DNA from: Erwinia pyrifoliae DSM 12163
GTDB lineage: Bacteria > Pseudomonadota > Gammaproteobacteria > Enterobacterales > Enterobacteriaceae
Length of the DNA stretch: 26,419 bases
Assembly: GCF_000026985.1 (NCBI RefSeq)
Contig: NC_017390.1
Coordinates: 2,372,255 to 2,398,673, forward strand
Reading direction: 5' to 3'
The notes under the pieces are model-generated. The model saw only the letters and a list, made by a program, of their open reading frames with translations. It did no database searches and was not told the origin of the DNA. How positions within the stretch are numbered: the stretch's first letter is position 1; every line of letters begins with the position of its first letter. The position numbers were made by a program, and so were the translations under genes. Positions 16,748 to 23,642 of this stretch are shown here, piece by piece.

Positions 16748-16775
16748 AGTGTATAAAATGTTGAAAAAGATGCAA
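16748..16775 (-). promoter_or_regulatory. Probable acpP promoter
   Basis: TTGCAT (16775-16770), a 16-bp spacer and TACACT (16753-16748) on the - strand, predicting a start near 16741 and a leader of about 39 nt. It lies in the 153-bp gap between fabG and acpP. Confidence 0.5.
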
Positions 16776-16855
16776 CTAAATCTCGGCTGGTCAAACCACG
16801 ATTTTACGCTATTTTGCGGCTTTTGCCCTAAACAACGCAAATCATTTCGTGATTT

Positions 16856-17590
16856 TTAAACCATATACATTCCGCCATTGACGTGCAGCGTTTCACCGGT
16901 GATGTAGGCTGCTTCGTCAGAGGCTAAAAATGCAACGGCATTGGCGATTTCCTGCGCGCTGCCGAGACGACCTGCAGGCACTTCCGCCAGAATGCCCGCG
17001 CGCTGTTCTTCGCTCAGCGCGCGCGTCATGTCGGTTTCAATAAAACCAGGTGCCACGACGTTAACAGTGATGCCACGAGACGCAATTTCGCGCGCCAGTG
17101 ACTTGCTAAAGCCAATCAAACCCGCTTTTGCTGCCGCGTAGTTTGCCTGACCCGCATTACCCATTGTTCCAACTACGGAGCCAATGGTAATAATTCGACC
17201 CGCACGTTTTTTCATCATCGCTCGCATTACCGATTTTGACAAACGGAATACGGAAGTCAGATTGGTGTCAAGAATATCCTGCCACTCATCATCCTTCATG
17301 CGCATCAGAAGATTATCACGCGTGATGCCTGCATTATTGACTAAAATATCCACTTCGCCAAACTCGGCGCGAATATTTTCCAACACGTTGGTAATGGAAG
17401 TTGCGTCGGTCACGTTCAGCAGCAGCCCTTTACCGTTATCGCCCAGATAGCTGCTGATGGCATCGGCACCGCTTTGGCTGGTCGCCGTCCCCACCACTTT
17501 AGCACCGCGTGCCACCAGGGTTTCTGCAATAGCACGACCAATGCCGCGACTTGCACCGGTAACCAGCGCGATTTTTCCTTCGAAGCTCAT
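16856..17590 (-). CDS. fabG: 3-oxoacyl-ACP reductase
   Basis: A 244-aa short-chain dehydrogenase that uses NADPH to reduce beta-ketoacyl-ACP in each elongation round. The cofactor loop TGASRGIG is at 11-18, NNAG at 85-88, and the catalytic Ser138, Tyr151 and Lys155 (YAAAKAG) are all present. Length equals E. coli FabG. It is 14 bp after fabD in the fab cluster. Confidence 0.98.
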   Translation of the reverse strand: MSFEGKIALVTGASRGIGRAIAETLVARGAKVVGTATSQSGADAISSYLGDNGKGLLLNVTDATSITNVLENIRAEFGEVDILVNNAGITRDNLLMRMKDDEWQDILDTNLTSVFRLSKSVMRAMMKKRAGRIITIGSVVGTMGNAGQANYAAAKAGLIGFSKSLAREIASRGITVNVVAPGFIETDMTRALSEEQRAGILAEVPAGRLGSAQEIANAVAFLASDEAAYITGETLHVNGGMYMV

Positions 17591-17604
17591 GTTATTTCTC
17601 CGTG

Positions 17605-18534
17605 TTACTGTTCAAGCGCCGCTGACAGGCTGGCCTGGTCGTTAACCGCCGCCGCCGTTAGCGCGTCCACAATACGCTTAGTCAGTCCGGTCAGCACTTT
17701 GCCCGGACCCGCTTCCAGCAGGGTAGTGACACCCTGCCGGGCAATAAATTCTACGCTTTCCGTCCAGCGTACCGGACTATAAAGCTGACGCACCAGTGCG
17801 CTGCGGATTGCTTCAGGCGCGGTCTCGATCTTCACGTCAACGTTGTTGACCACCGGGAAGACTGGCGCATTAAAGGTCAACTGTTGCAGAGCAACCGCCA
17901 GTTTATCCGCTGCGGGCTTCATTAATGCACAGTGAGAAGGCACGCTGACCGGCAACGGTAATGCACGCTTGGCACCGGCAGCTTTACATGCTGCACCCGC
18001 GCGCTCCACCGCTTCTTTATTGCCCGCAATCACTACCTGGCCCGGCGAGTTGAAATTCACCGGCGACACCACCTGCCCCTGCGCGGATTCTTCACAAGCT
18101 CGGGCAATTGATTCATCGTCCAGACCAATGATAGCCTGCATCGCGCCAGTTCCTTCAGGAACGGCTTCCTGCATCAGTTTGCCGCGCAGCTCTACCAGTT
18201 TTATTGCATCTGCAAACGCAATGACGCCTGCACAAACCAGCGCACTGTACTCACCAAGGCTATGCCCTGCAAGTATTGCGGGCGCTTTTCCGCCTTTTTC
18301 CTGCCAAACGCGGAAAATGGCAACAGAGGCAGCCAGCAAGGCGGGCTGAGTTTGCCAGGTTTTGTTCAATTCTGCAGCAGAGCCTTGCTGCACCAGCTGC
18401 CAGAGGTCGTAACCCAGTGCATCAGAGGCTTCACGGAAGGTTTTCTCTACCAGGGGATTGGCCACAGACAGATCGGCCAGCATGCCTGTTGTTTGTGAAC
18501 CCTGTCCCGGGAATACCATTGCAAATTGCGTCAT
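17605..18534 (-). CDS. fabD: Malonyl-CoA:ACP transacylase
   Basis: A 309-aa enzyme that moves malonyl from CoA to ACP. Nucleophile Ser92 is in GHSLGEYSAL, the paired His201 in VPSHCALMKPA, the oxyanion motif FPGQGSQ near residue 8, and Arg117 in VELRGKLMQ. Length equals E. coli FabD. It lies between fabH (34 bp upstream) and fabG. Confidence 0.98.
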   Translation of the reverse strand: MTQFAMVFPGQGSQTTGMLADLSVANPLVEKTFREASDALGYDLWQLVQQGSAAELNKTWQTQPALLAASVAIFRVWQEKGGKAPAILAGHSLGEYSALVCAGVIAFADAIKLVELRGKLMQEAVPEGTGAMQAIIGLDDESIARACEESAQGQVVSPVNFNSPGQVVIAGNKEAVERAGAACKAAGAKRALPLPVSVPSHCALMKPAADKLAVALQQLTFNAPVFPVVNNVDVKIETAPEAIRSALVRQLYSPVRWTESVEFIARQGVTTLLEAGPGKVLTGLTKRIVDALTAAAVNDQASLSAALEQ

Positions 18535-18568
18535 TGTTATTTCCTGTTAATCGCCATTACTTTTTTTA

Positions 18569-19522
18569 TCAAAAGCGAACCAGCGCCGAACCCCAGGTAA
18601 ACCCGCCACCAAAAGCTTCCAGCAGAACCAGCTGCCCACGCTGAATACGACCATCGCGTACCGCTTCATCCAGCGCCGAAGGAACCGAAGCCGCAGACGT
18701 ATTGCCATGGCGGTCAAGCGTTACCACGACTTTGTCCATATCCATACCCAGCTTGCGGGCGGTGGCGTTGATAATGCGCAGATTAGCCTGATGCGGTACC
18801 AGCCAGTCAATCGCGGTGCGATCAAGGTTATTCGCCTGCAGGGTTTCTTCAACGATATGCGCCAGCTCGGTCACAGCAACTTTAAATACTTCATTGCCGG
18901 CCATGGTGACATAAGACGGGTTTTCCTGACGTTGGCGATCCTGATTAGTCAGCGTTAACAGCTGGCCATAGCGCCCGTCCGCGTGCAGGTGGGTAGAGAT
19001 AATGCCCTGCTCTTCGCTGGCTCCCAGCACCACGGCTCCGGCTCCGTCACCGAACAAAATCAGGGTGCTGCGATCGTTGGGATCCAGCATACGTGCCAAT
19101 ACGTCGGCACCGATCACCAGCGCATTTTTGACCACACCATTTTTGATGTACTGATCGGCCACGCTTAAGGCGTAGGTAAAGCCTGCACAGGCTGCCGCAA
19201 GGTCGAATGAAGCCGCATCATCAATTCCCAGCATCTGCTGGATCATGCAGGCTGAACTGGGGAAAGCGTGACTGGAGGAGGTGGTAGCGACGACGATCAG
19301 ACCAATGTCGTTTTTATCGATACCGGACATCTCCAGCGCACGCATGGCTGCCTGAAAGCCCATGGTTGCCACGGTTTCATCCGGGCCGGCGATGCGACGT
19401 TCATGGATGCCGGTACGAGTGACAATCCACTCGTCTGACGTATCCACCATTTTTTCCAGATCGGCGTTAGTCCGCACCTGTTCGGGCAAATAGCTGCCCG
19501 TACCGATAATCTTCGTATACAT
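18569..19522 (-). CDS. fabH: beta-ketoacyl-ACP synthase III
   Basis: A 317-aa condensing enzyme that starts fatty acid synthesis by joining acetyl-CoA to malonyl-ACP. Cys112 in [12 protein letters not shown], His in [11 protein letters not shown] and Asn in [11 protein letters not shown] form the catalytic triad. The C-terminal [16 protein letters not shown] is identical to E. coli from memory. The ribosome binding site is weak and the gene starts only 6 nt after plsX, so coupling is likely. Confidence 0.98.
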   Translation of the reverse strand: MYTKIIGTGSYLPEQVRTNADLEKMVDTSDEWIVTRTGIHERRIAGPDETVATMGFQAAMRALEMSGIDKNDIGLIVVATTSSSHAFPSSACMIQQMLGIDDAASFDLAAACAGFTYALSVADQYIKNGVVKNALVIGADVLARMLDPNDRSTLILFGDGAGAVVLGASEEQGIISTHLHADGRYGQLLTLTNQDRQRQENPSYVTMAGNEVFKVAVTELAHIVEETLQANNLDRTAIDWLVPHQANLRIINATARKLGMDMDKVVVTLDRHGNTSAASVPSALDEAVRDGRIQRGQLVLLEAFGGGFTWGSALVRF

Positions 19523-19528
19523 GTACGC

Positions 19529-20563
19529 TCAGTCACTCTTAGGTAATACAGCTTGAAGGCGCGCAGCAATCCGCTCAGGAACTTGCCGCCGCACCGCCTG
19601 CTCTGCCTGTTGGATCGCCACGGTAAATGCGCGTTGATTAGCGGCACCATGACTTTTTATTACGGTGCCACGTAATCCTAACAGACAAGCGCCATTGTAC
19701 TGGTCAGGGTTGAGATGACCGAATTTCTTCGCCAGACGCTTCTGTAAGAAGCGCCCCAGTAATCTCAGCCACCAGGCCCTTTTTTTACCTTCGCCCTGTG
19801 AATTCAACAGCGAAAGGAACATTCTAACCACGCCTTCCATCGTTTTCAGCGTGACGTTGCCAACAAACCCATCACAGACCAGCACGTCCGTCTTACCGGT
19901 AAGGAGATCGTTACCTTCAAGGTAGCCGATAAAGTTAATGTCCGCTGAAGCGCGCAGTTTGGCCGCAGCGTCACGAATGGAAGTTAACCCTTTACTCTCT
20001 TCCTGACCAATATTGATCAAAGCCACCCGGGGCCGGTTGATGGCTAATACTTCTTCAGCCACCACCGCACCCATTACGGCAAACTGCACCAGCATGGCGC
20101 TGTCCGAATCAACGTTAGCGCCTAAATCCAACACCAAGGTTTTACCCTGCTGCTGGTGCGGTAACACGGTCATTAGCGCCGGGCGATCGATGCCGTCCAG
20201 CGGTTTTAATAATAATTTTGCCAGCCCCATCAGCGCACCGGTATTACCCGCACTGATGCAGGCCTGCGCCCGCCCTTCTTTTACCTGCTCCAGCGCCACG
20301 CGCATGGACGAACCACGACTGGCGCGGATCGCTTGAGAAGGCCTGGCATCACTGGCAATAACCGATTCGGCAGCAATAATTTGCAGGCGCGCCCGTAAGG
20401 CTGAATCCGCTGTGGCAAGTAATGACGTGATGATGTCGGTATCGCCGACCAGAAGAAGACGCAATTGCGGGTCAGAAGCCAGTGCCTGCAGTGATGCAGG
20501 CACCGTCACGCGGGGGCCGAAGTCCCCGCCCATGGCATCTATCGCCAGGGTCAAACGTTTCAA
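19529..20563 (-). CDS. plsX: Phosphate acyltransferase PlsX
   Basis: A 344-aa enzyme that makes acyl-phosphate from acyl-ACP for phospholipid synthesis. Recognisable blocks are [12 protein letters not shown] at the N-terminus, [58 protein letters not shown] and [18 protein letters not shown]. The start is a TTG at 20563 that lines up with the E. coli N-terminus but has no strong ribosome binding site, 22 nt after rpmF. The C-terminus ends about 12 residues earlier than the E. coli protein as I remember it; that tail is not part of the known active site. Confidence 0.96.
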   Translation of the reverse strand: MKRLTLAIDAMGGDFGPRVTVPASLQALASDPQLRLLLVGDTDIITSLLATADSALRARLQIIAAESVIASDARPSQAIRASRGSSMRVALEQVKEGRAQACISAGNTGALMGLAKLLLKPLDGIDRPALMTVLPHQQQGKTLVLDLGANVDSDSAMLVQFAVMGAVVAEEVLAINRPRVALINIGQEESKGLTSIRDAAAKLRASADINFIGYLEGNDLLTGKTDVLVCDGFVGNVTLKTMEGVVRMFLSLLNSQGEGKKRAWWLRLLGRFLQKRLAKKFGHLNPDQYNGACLLGLRGTVIKSHGAANQRAFTVAIQQAEQAVRRQVPERIAARLQAVLPKSD

Positions 20564-20585
20564 AGTAGCGCCGCGAGCTGCGGAA

Positions 20586-20756
20586 TTACTTTACGATGAC
20601 CTTGCGACCACGGTAGTAACCATCCGCAGTGATGTGGTGACGCAGATGAGTTTCGCCAGAAACTTTATCTACGGAAAGTGCTGCAGTGGTCAGGGAATCG
20701 TGTGAACGACGCATGCCACGCTTGGAACGGGTTGGTTTATTCTGTTGTACGGCCAT
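20586..20756 (-). CDS. rpmF: 50S ribosomal protein L32
   Basis: A 56-aa basic ribosomal protein: [20 protein letters not shown], then a serine/threonine-rich stretch, then [20 protein letters not shown] ending in VK. It matches E. coli L32 but is one residue shorter in the [10 protein letters not shown] stretch. AGGAG lies 8 nt before the ATG. It is cotranscribed between yceD (14 bp upstream) and plsX (22 bp downstream), linking ribosome and lipid synthesis as in E. coli. Confidence 0.97.
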   Translation of the reverse strand: MAVQQNKPTRSKRGMRRSHDSLTTAALSVDKVSGETHLRHHITADGYYRGRKVIVK

Positions 20757-20770
20757 GGACCTTACTCCTA

Positions 20771-21292
20771 TTACTTACGCTTTAAACTGGCTAATACGGC
20801 AAATGGATTTGGCTTTTCTGCCTCTGCAGGCAACTTACCAAAGACCATGTCCGCCTCGGACACTTCACAGTGTTCAGAATCATGCACCGGAACGACAGGC
20901 AGGGCGAGGATGATTTCATCCTCAACCATCGCCAGCAGATCGGTTTCGCCAAACTCGTTGACGTCGATCGGCTCGTACGCTTCCGGCAGTGCTTCGGCCT
21001 GTTCGTCAGTGACGACCGGGCTGAAACAGTACGATACGTGGACATGTTGTGGAAAATTCTTGTTGCAGCGTTGACAGCACAGCGTTACAGAAACCTCGGC
21101 AGTACCTTTCAGTACGGCCAGACGCTGATTGTCAATAGCGAACGACATGACACATTCTACATCACTGTCCACACTCACTACCGATTCGGCAATCCGCTCA
21201 ACCTGTTCAGGGGTGTAAACACCCTGATAATCCAGGCGTTTCTGAGCGGTACGAACCGTATCGAGAGTCAGGGGTAATTTTACCTTTTGCAT
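20771..21292 (-). CDS. yceD: YceD, DUF177 family 23S rRNA accumulation protein
   Basis: A 173-aa acidic protein equal in length to E. coli YceD, a family needed for normal 23S rRNA levels and found with rpmF across bacteria and plants. A CxxC pair ([10 protein letters not shown], ~72-81) is followed by YCFSPV. The conserved core is [37 protein letters not shown], interrupted here only by normal variation, and the C-terminus is [13 protein letters not shown]. It is first in the yceD-rpmF-plsX-fab operon. Its promoter is so close that the mRNA is predicted to have at most about 3 nt before the ATG, with no Shine-Dalgarno. Confidence 0.95.
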   Translation of the reverse strand: MQKVKLPLTLDTVRTAQKRLDYQGVYTPEQVERIAESVVSVDSDVECVMSFAIDNQRLAVLKGTAEVSVTLCCQRCNKNFPQHVHVSYCFSPVVTDEQAEALPEAYEPIDVNEFGETDLLAMVEDEIILALPVVPVHDSEHCEVSEADMVFGKLPAEAEKPNPFAVLASLKRK

Positions 21293-21301
21293 AGGGCGCG
21301 C

Positions 21302-21330
21302 ATATTAACTTTGTAACGACATAGAGTCAA
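21302..21330 (-). promoter_or_regulatory. Strong sigma-70 promoter of the yceD-rpmF-plsX-fab operon
   Basis: On the - strand TTGACT (21330-21325), an exact 17-bp spacer, TAATAT (21307-21302). Only nine bases, GCGCGCCCT, separate the -10 from the yceD ATG, so transcription should start within 0-3 nt of the start codon. Confidence 0.85.
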
Positions 21331-21434
21331 AGAAAAAGGCCGCATGACGACATCTTTCACCCATGATTCGCATCCAGTGCGGCGCATAGTTTAAAATGTC
21401 TGACAATGATTCGCTATATATTCTGGAAAAAATT

Positions 21435-22019
21435 ATGCGGCAACTGGTATTAGCCTCTACTTCAACCTATCGCAAAGCTTTATTAAGCAAGCTGCAGCTG
21501 CCTTTTATCAGCGCAGCACCCGAAACAGACGAAACGCCACGGGCGGAGGAGCCGGCTACTGAATTGGTCACGCGCCTGGCCGCCGCTAAAGCGCGGGCGC
21601 TGGCCCCCCTTTTCCCTGACCATTTGATTATCGGTGCCGATCAGGTATGCGTGCTTGACGGTAAAATCTGCGGCAAGCCACACGATGAAGCAAACGCCCT
21701 TGCGCAGCTGCGCGCCGCCAGTGGTCAACGCGTGGTGTTTTACACCGGCCTGGCCCTGTTTGACAGCCGTGACGCTACCATGCAGCTTTTGTGCGAACCC
21801 TTTAGCGTCCATTTCCGGACGCTAAGCGAGGATGAAATGGCAAACTACGTGCGTAAAGAGCAACCGCTGGACTGCGCGGGCAGTTTCAAAAGTGAGGGGC
21901 TGGGAATAGCGCTGTTTGACCGCTTATCAGGCCGCGACCCGAATACGCTGGTCGGGCTGCCGCTGATTGCGCTGGCAGAGATGCTAAGAAAAGCCGGGCT
22001 TAACCCGCTGGCCGGCTGA
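21435..22019 (+). CDS. yceF: Maf-family nucleotide pyrophosphatase YceF (7-methyl-GTP type)
   Basis: A 194-aa Maf-like house-cleaning enzyme, matching E. coli YceF, which hydrolyses m7GTP to the monophosphate. Family motifs: [14 protein letters not shown] at the N-terminus, ETDETPR (~31-37), [14 protein letters not shown] with the catalytic Asp near residue 70, GKPHDEANA, and [31 protein letters not shown]. The start is ATG at 21435, behind GGAAAA, which gives the E. coli length; an in-frame ATG at 21396 would add 13 residues with no family support. It is divergent from yceD (142 bp apart) and convergent with rluC. Confidence 0.94.
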   Translation: MRQLVLASTSTYRKALLSKLQLPFISAAPETDETPRAEEPATELVTRLAAAKARALAPLFPDHLIIGADQVCVLDGKICGKPHDEANALAQLRAASGQRVVFYTGLALFDSRDATMQLLCEPFSVHFRTLSEDEMANYVRKEQPLDCAGSFKSEGLGIALFDRLSGRDPNTLVGLPLIALAEMLRKAGLNPLAG

Positions 22020-22033
22020 TAGCCCGCCAGCGG
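22005..22033. terminator. Hairpin spanning the yceF stop codon
   Basis: CCGCTGGC-C-GGC (22005-22016) pairs with GCC-C-GCCAGCGG (22022-22033), 11 pairs with one C-C mismatch and a 5-nt loop containing the TGA. No T tract follows on the + strand. Confidence 0.35.
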
Positions 22034-22048
22034 GATGCCGCCGTAGCA

Positions 22049-22067
22049 CACCGGCTGTCAGCCGGTG
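22049..22067. terminator. Hairpin spanning the rluC stop codon
   Basis: CACCGGCTG (22049-22057) and CAGCCGGTG (22059-22067) are exact reverse complements around one T that belongs to the rluC stop. On the + strand GTTTTT comes 7 nt later (22073-22078), so it may stop yceF transcription. Confidence 0.4.
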
Positions 22068-23020
22068 ATGGCCGTTTTTCGCAACGCCGCCAGGCAACGC
22101 TTCAGCTGTTCATCAAGCGGCGCTTCCACGCGCATTATCTCCCCGGTATTCGGGTGGGTAAAGCGCAATGCGGCGGCATGTAAAAACAGTCGTTTAAGGC
22201 CGGTACTACTGAGCTGCTGGTCAAATTCAGTTTCGCCGTAGCGGTCGTCTAAGGCAATCGGATGTCCGGCATGCAGCGTGTGCACACGGATTTGGTGTGT
22301 GCGTCCGGTCACCGGACTGGCTTTCACCAGCGTGGCGATAGCGTAGCGCTCTTCCACTTTAAACAGCGTTTCAGACGGTTTGCCTTCACTGCTTACCTTG
22401 ACCACCCGCTCGCCGCTTTGCAAAATGTTTTTCAGCAGTGGCGCACGAACCGCTTTCACATGGGACGGCCACTGGCCGCGTACCAGCGCCAGATAATCTT
22501 TCTGCATCCCCTTCTCGCGCAGCTGCTCATGCAGCGATCGCAGAGCGGAGCGTTTTTTCGCTACCAGCAAAATGCCTGAGGTATCACGATCCAGGCGGTG
22601 CACCAATTCGAGAAAACGCGCATCCGGGCGAAGGGCGCGCAGCCCTTCAATCACCCCAAAGCTCAGGCCGCTGCCGCCATGAACCGCCGTGCCGGAAGGC
22701 TTATTCATGACCAGAAGATAATCATCTTCAAAAATAATAGCGGCTTCCAGCGCGGCGACTTTGGCCAACTTAGGCGAAACATTTTCCTCTTCGCGTTCAG
22801 CCACGCGCACCGGAGGGATGCGCACTTCGTCCCCGGCCTCAAGTTTATATTCTGGTTTGATGCGCTTTTTGTTCACCCGCACTTCGCCCTTACGCAAAAT
22901 GCGATAAATCATGCTTTTCGGCACCCCTTTCAACTGGGTACGCAAAAAGTTATCAATGCGCTGTCCCGCTTCATCAGCAGAAATGGCAATAAAATGTACG
23001 GCTGGTGTATTGGTTTTCAT
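22058..23020 (-). CDS. rluC: 23S rRNA pseudouridine synthase RluC
   Basis: A 320-aa enzyme that makes pseudouridine at 23S rRNA positions 955, 2504 and 2580 in E. coli. An N-terminal S4 RNA-binding domain (~18-80, [23 protein letters not shown]) is followed by the RluA-type catalytic domain with Asp144 in [41 protein letters not shown] is the other signature. The ribosome binding site is poor (AATCGCCAACC before ATG). It is divergent from rne, with a 622-bp gap, and its leader contains GCGCT/AGCGC (23041-23055). Confidence 0.96.
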   Translation of the reverse strand: MKTNTPAVHFIAISADEAGQRIDNFLRTQLKGVPKSMIYRILRKGEVRVNKKRIKPEYKLEAGDEVRIPPVRVAEREEENVSPKLAKVAALEAAIIFEDDYLLVMNKPSGTAVHGGSGLSFGVIEGLRALRPDARFLELVHRLDRDTSGILLVAKKRSALRSLHEQLREKGMQKDYLALVRGQWPSHVKAVRAPLLKNILQSGERVVKVSSEGKPSETLFKVEERYAIATLVKASPVTGRTHQIRVHTLHAGHPIALDDRYGETEFDQQLSSTGLKRLFLHAAALRFTHPNTGEIMRVEAPLDEQLKRCLAALRKTAITG

Positions 23021-23642
23021 GGTTGGCGATTCTAAATAGTGCGCTGTGATAGCGCCACCTCTTTTTATGTGCTTAACTGACTGAGACGGTTATCGCTGCC
23101 GGGTTATGAACGGTTTTTAGACAATTTGCTGAAAAGCACTGCAATATATTCTGAAAACTGTAAGAAACATGGCCTCGCGGATAAAGTCACCTTGCGATCA
23201 CCTGCTTAGCGATGAAATAATGTTTACGTTTTTTGACGCTATAACTTGTGAAGACAGGGGAATAAATAGCGTAAACCCAGGATTTTCGTCGTGCTGCACA
23301 ATGGCAGGCGAAAGCGACAGGGTGTAATAAGCAATTTTGCCGGATAGCCCACACGCGCAGCAATGGCGTAAGACGTAGTGAGCAATCAGGCATTTAGCGG
23401 GCTGCGGGTTGCAGCCTGGACGATAAAGCGGGATTGGTTCTCCTGGTCATTCACTGGCGGCCCCCTTCAAAGCGCTGTTTTTCCATATGTAAAACAGGCT
23501 ACCGAGTATTTGCACCCCTTGAGCTGGCGACAACCGGGAGGTTGACGGCTTTGCGATAAGACACGGGGTCATCGGTTCCTCACGTCCAGCGTTACTTTGC
23601 CCGTAGCTTTGTCAATAATGTAAGAATAATGAGTAAGTTACG
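23021..23642 (+). promoter_or_regulatory. rluC-rne intergenic region including the long rne leader
   Basis: This 622-bp gap has no credible ORF. In E. coli the rne mRNA leader is about 360 nt and carries hairpins through which RNase E controls its own mRNA. Here the last ~360 nt would begin near 23282. The stretch around 23430-23465 (GGTTCTCCTGGTCATTCAC, then TGGCGGCCCCC) resembles the E. coli leader as I remember it, and CAACC-GGGA-GGTTG (23531-23544) is a small perfect hairpin. Upstream, ACGCTAT/ATAGCGT (23236-23242/23266-23272) and GTTTACG/CGTAAAC (23222-23228/23270-23276) are inverted repeats. I could not place a convincing promoter for either gene. Confidence 0.5.

Noticed and set aside
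23187..23393. 68-aa - strand frame in the rluC-rne gap
   Set aside because: It has no ribosome binding site, no motif, and overlaps the upstream control DNA of rne. It looks like chance.
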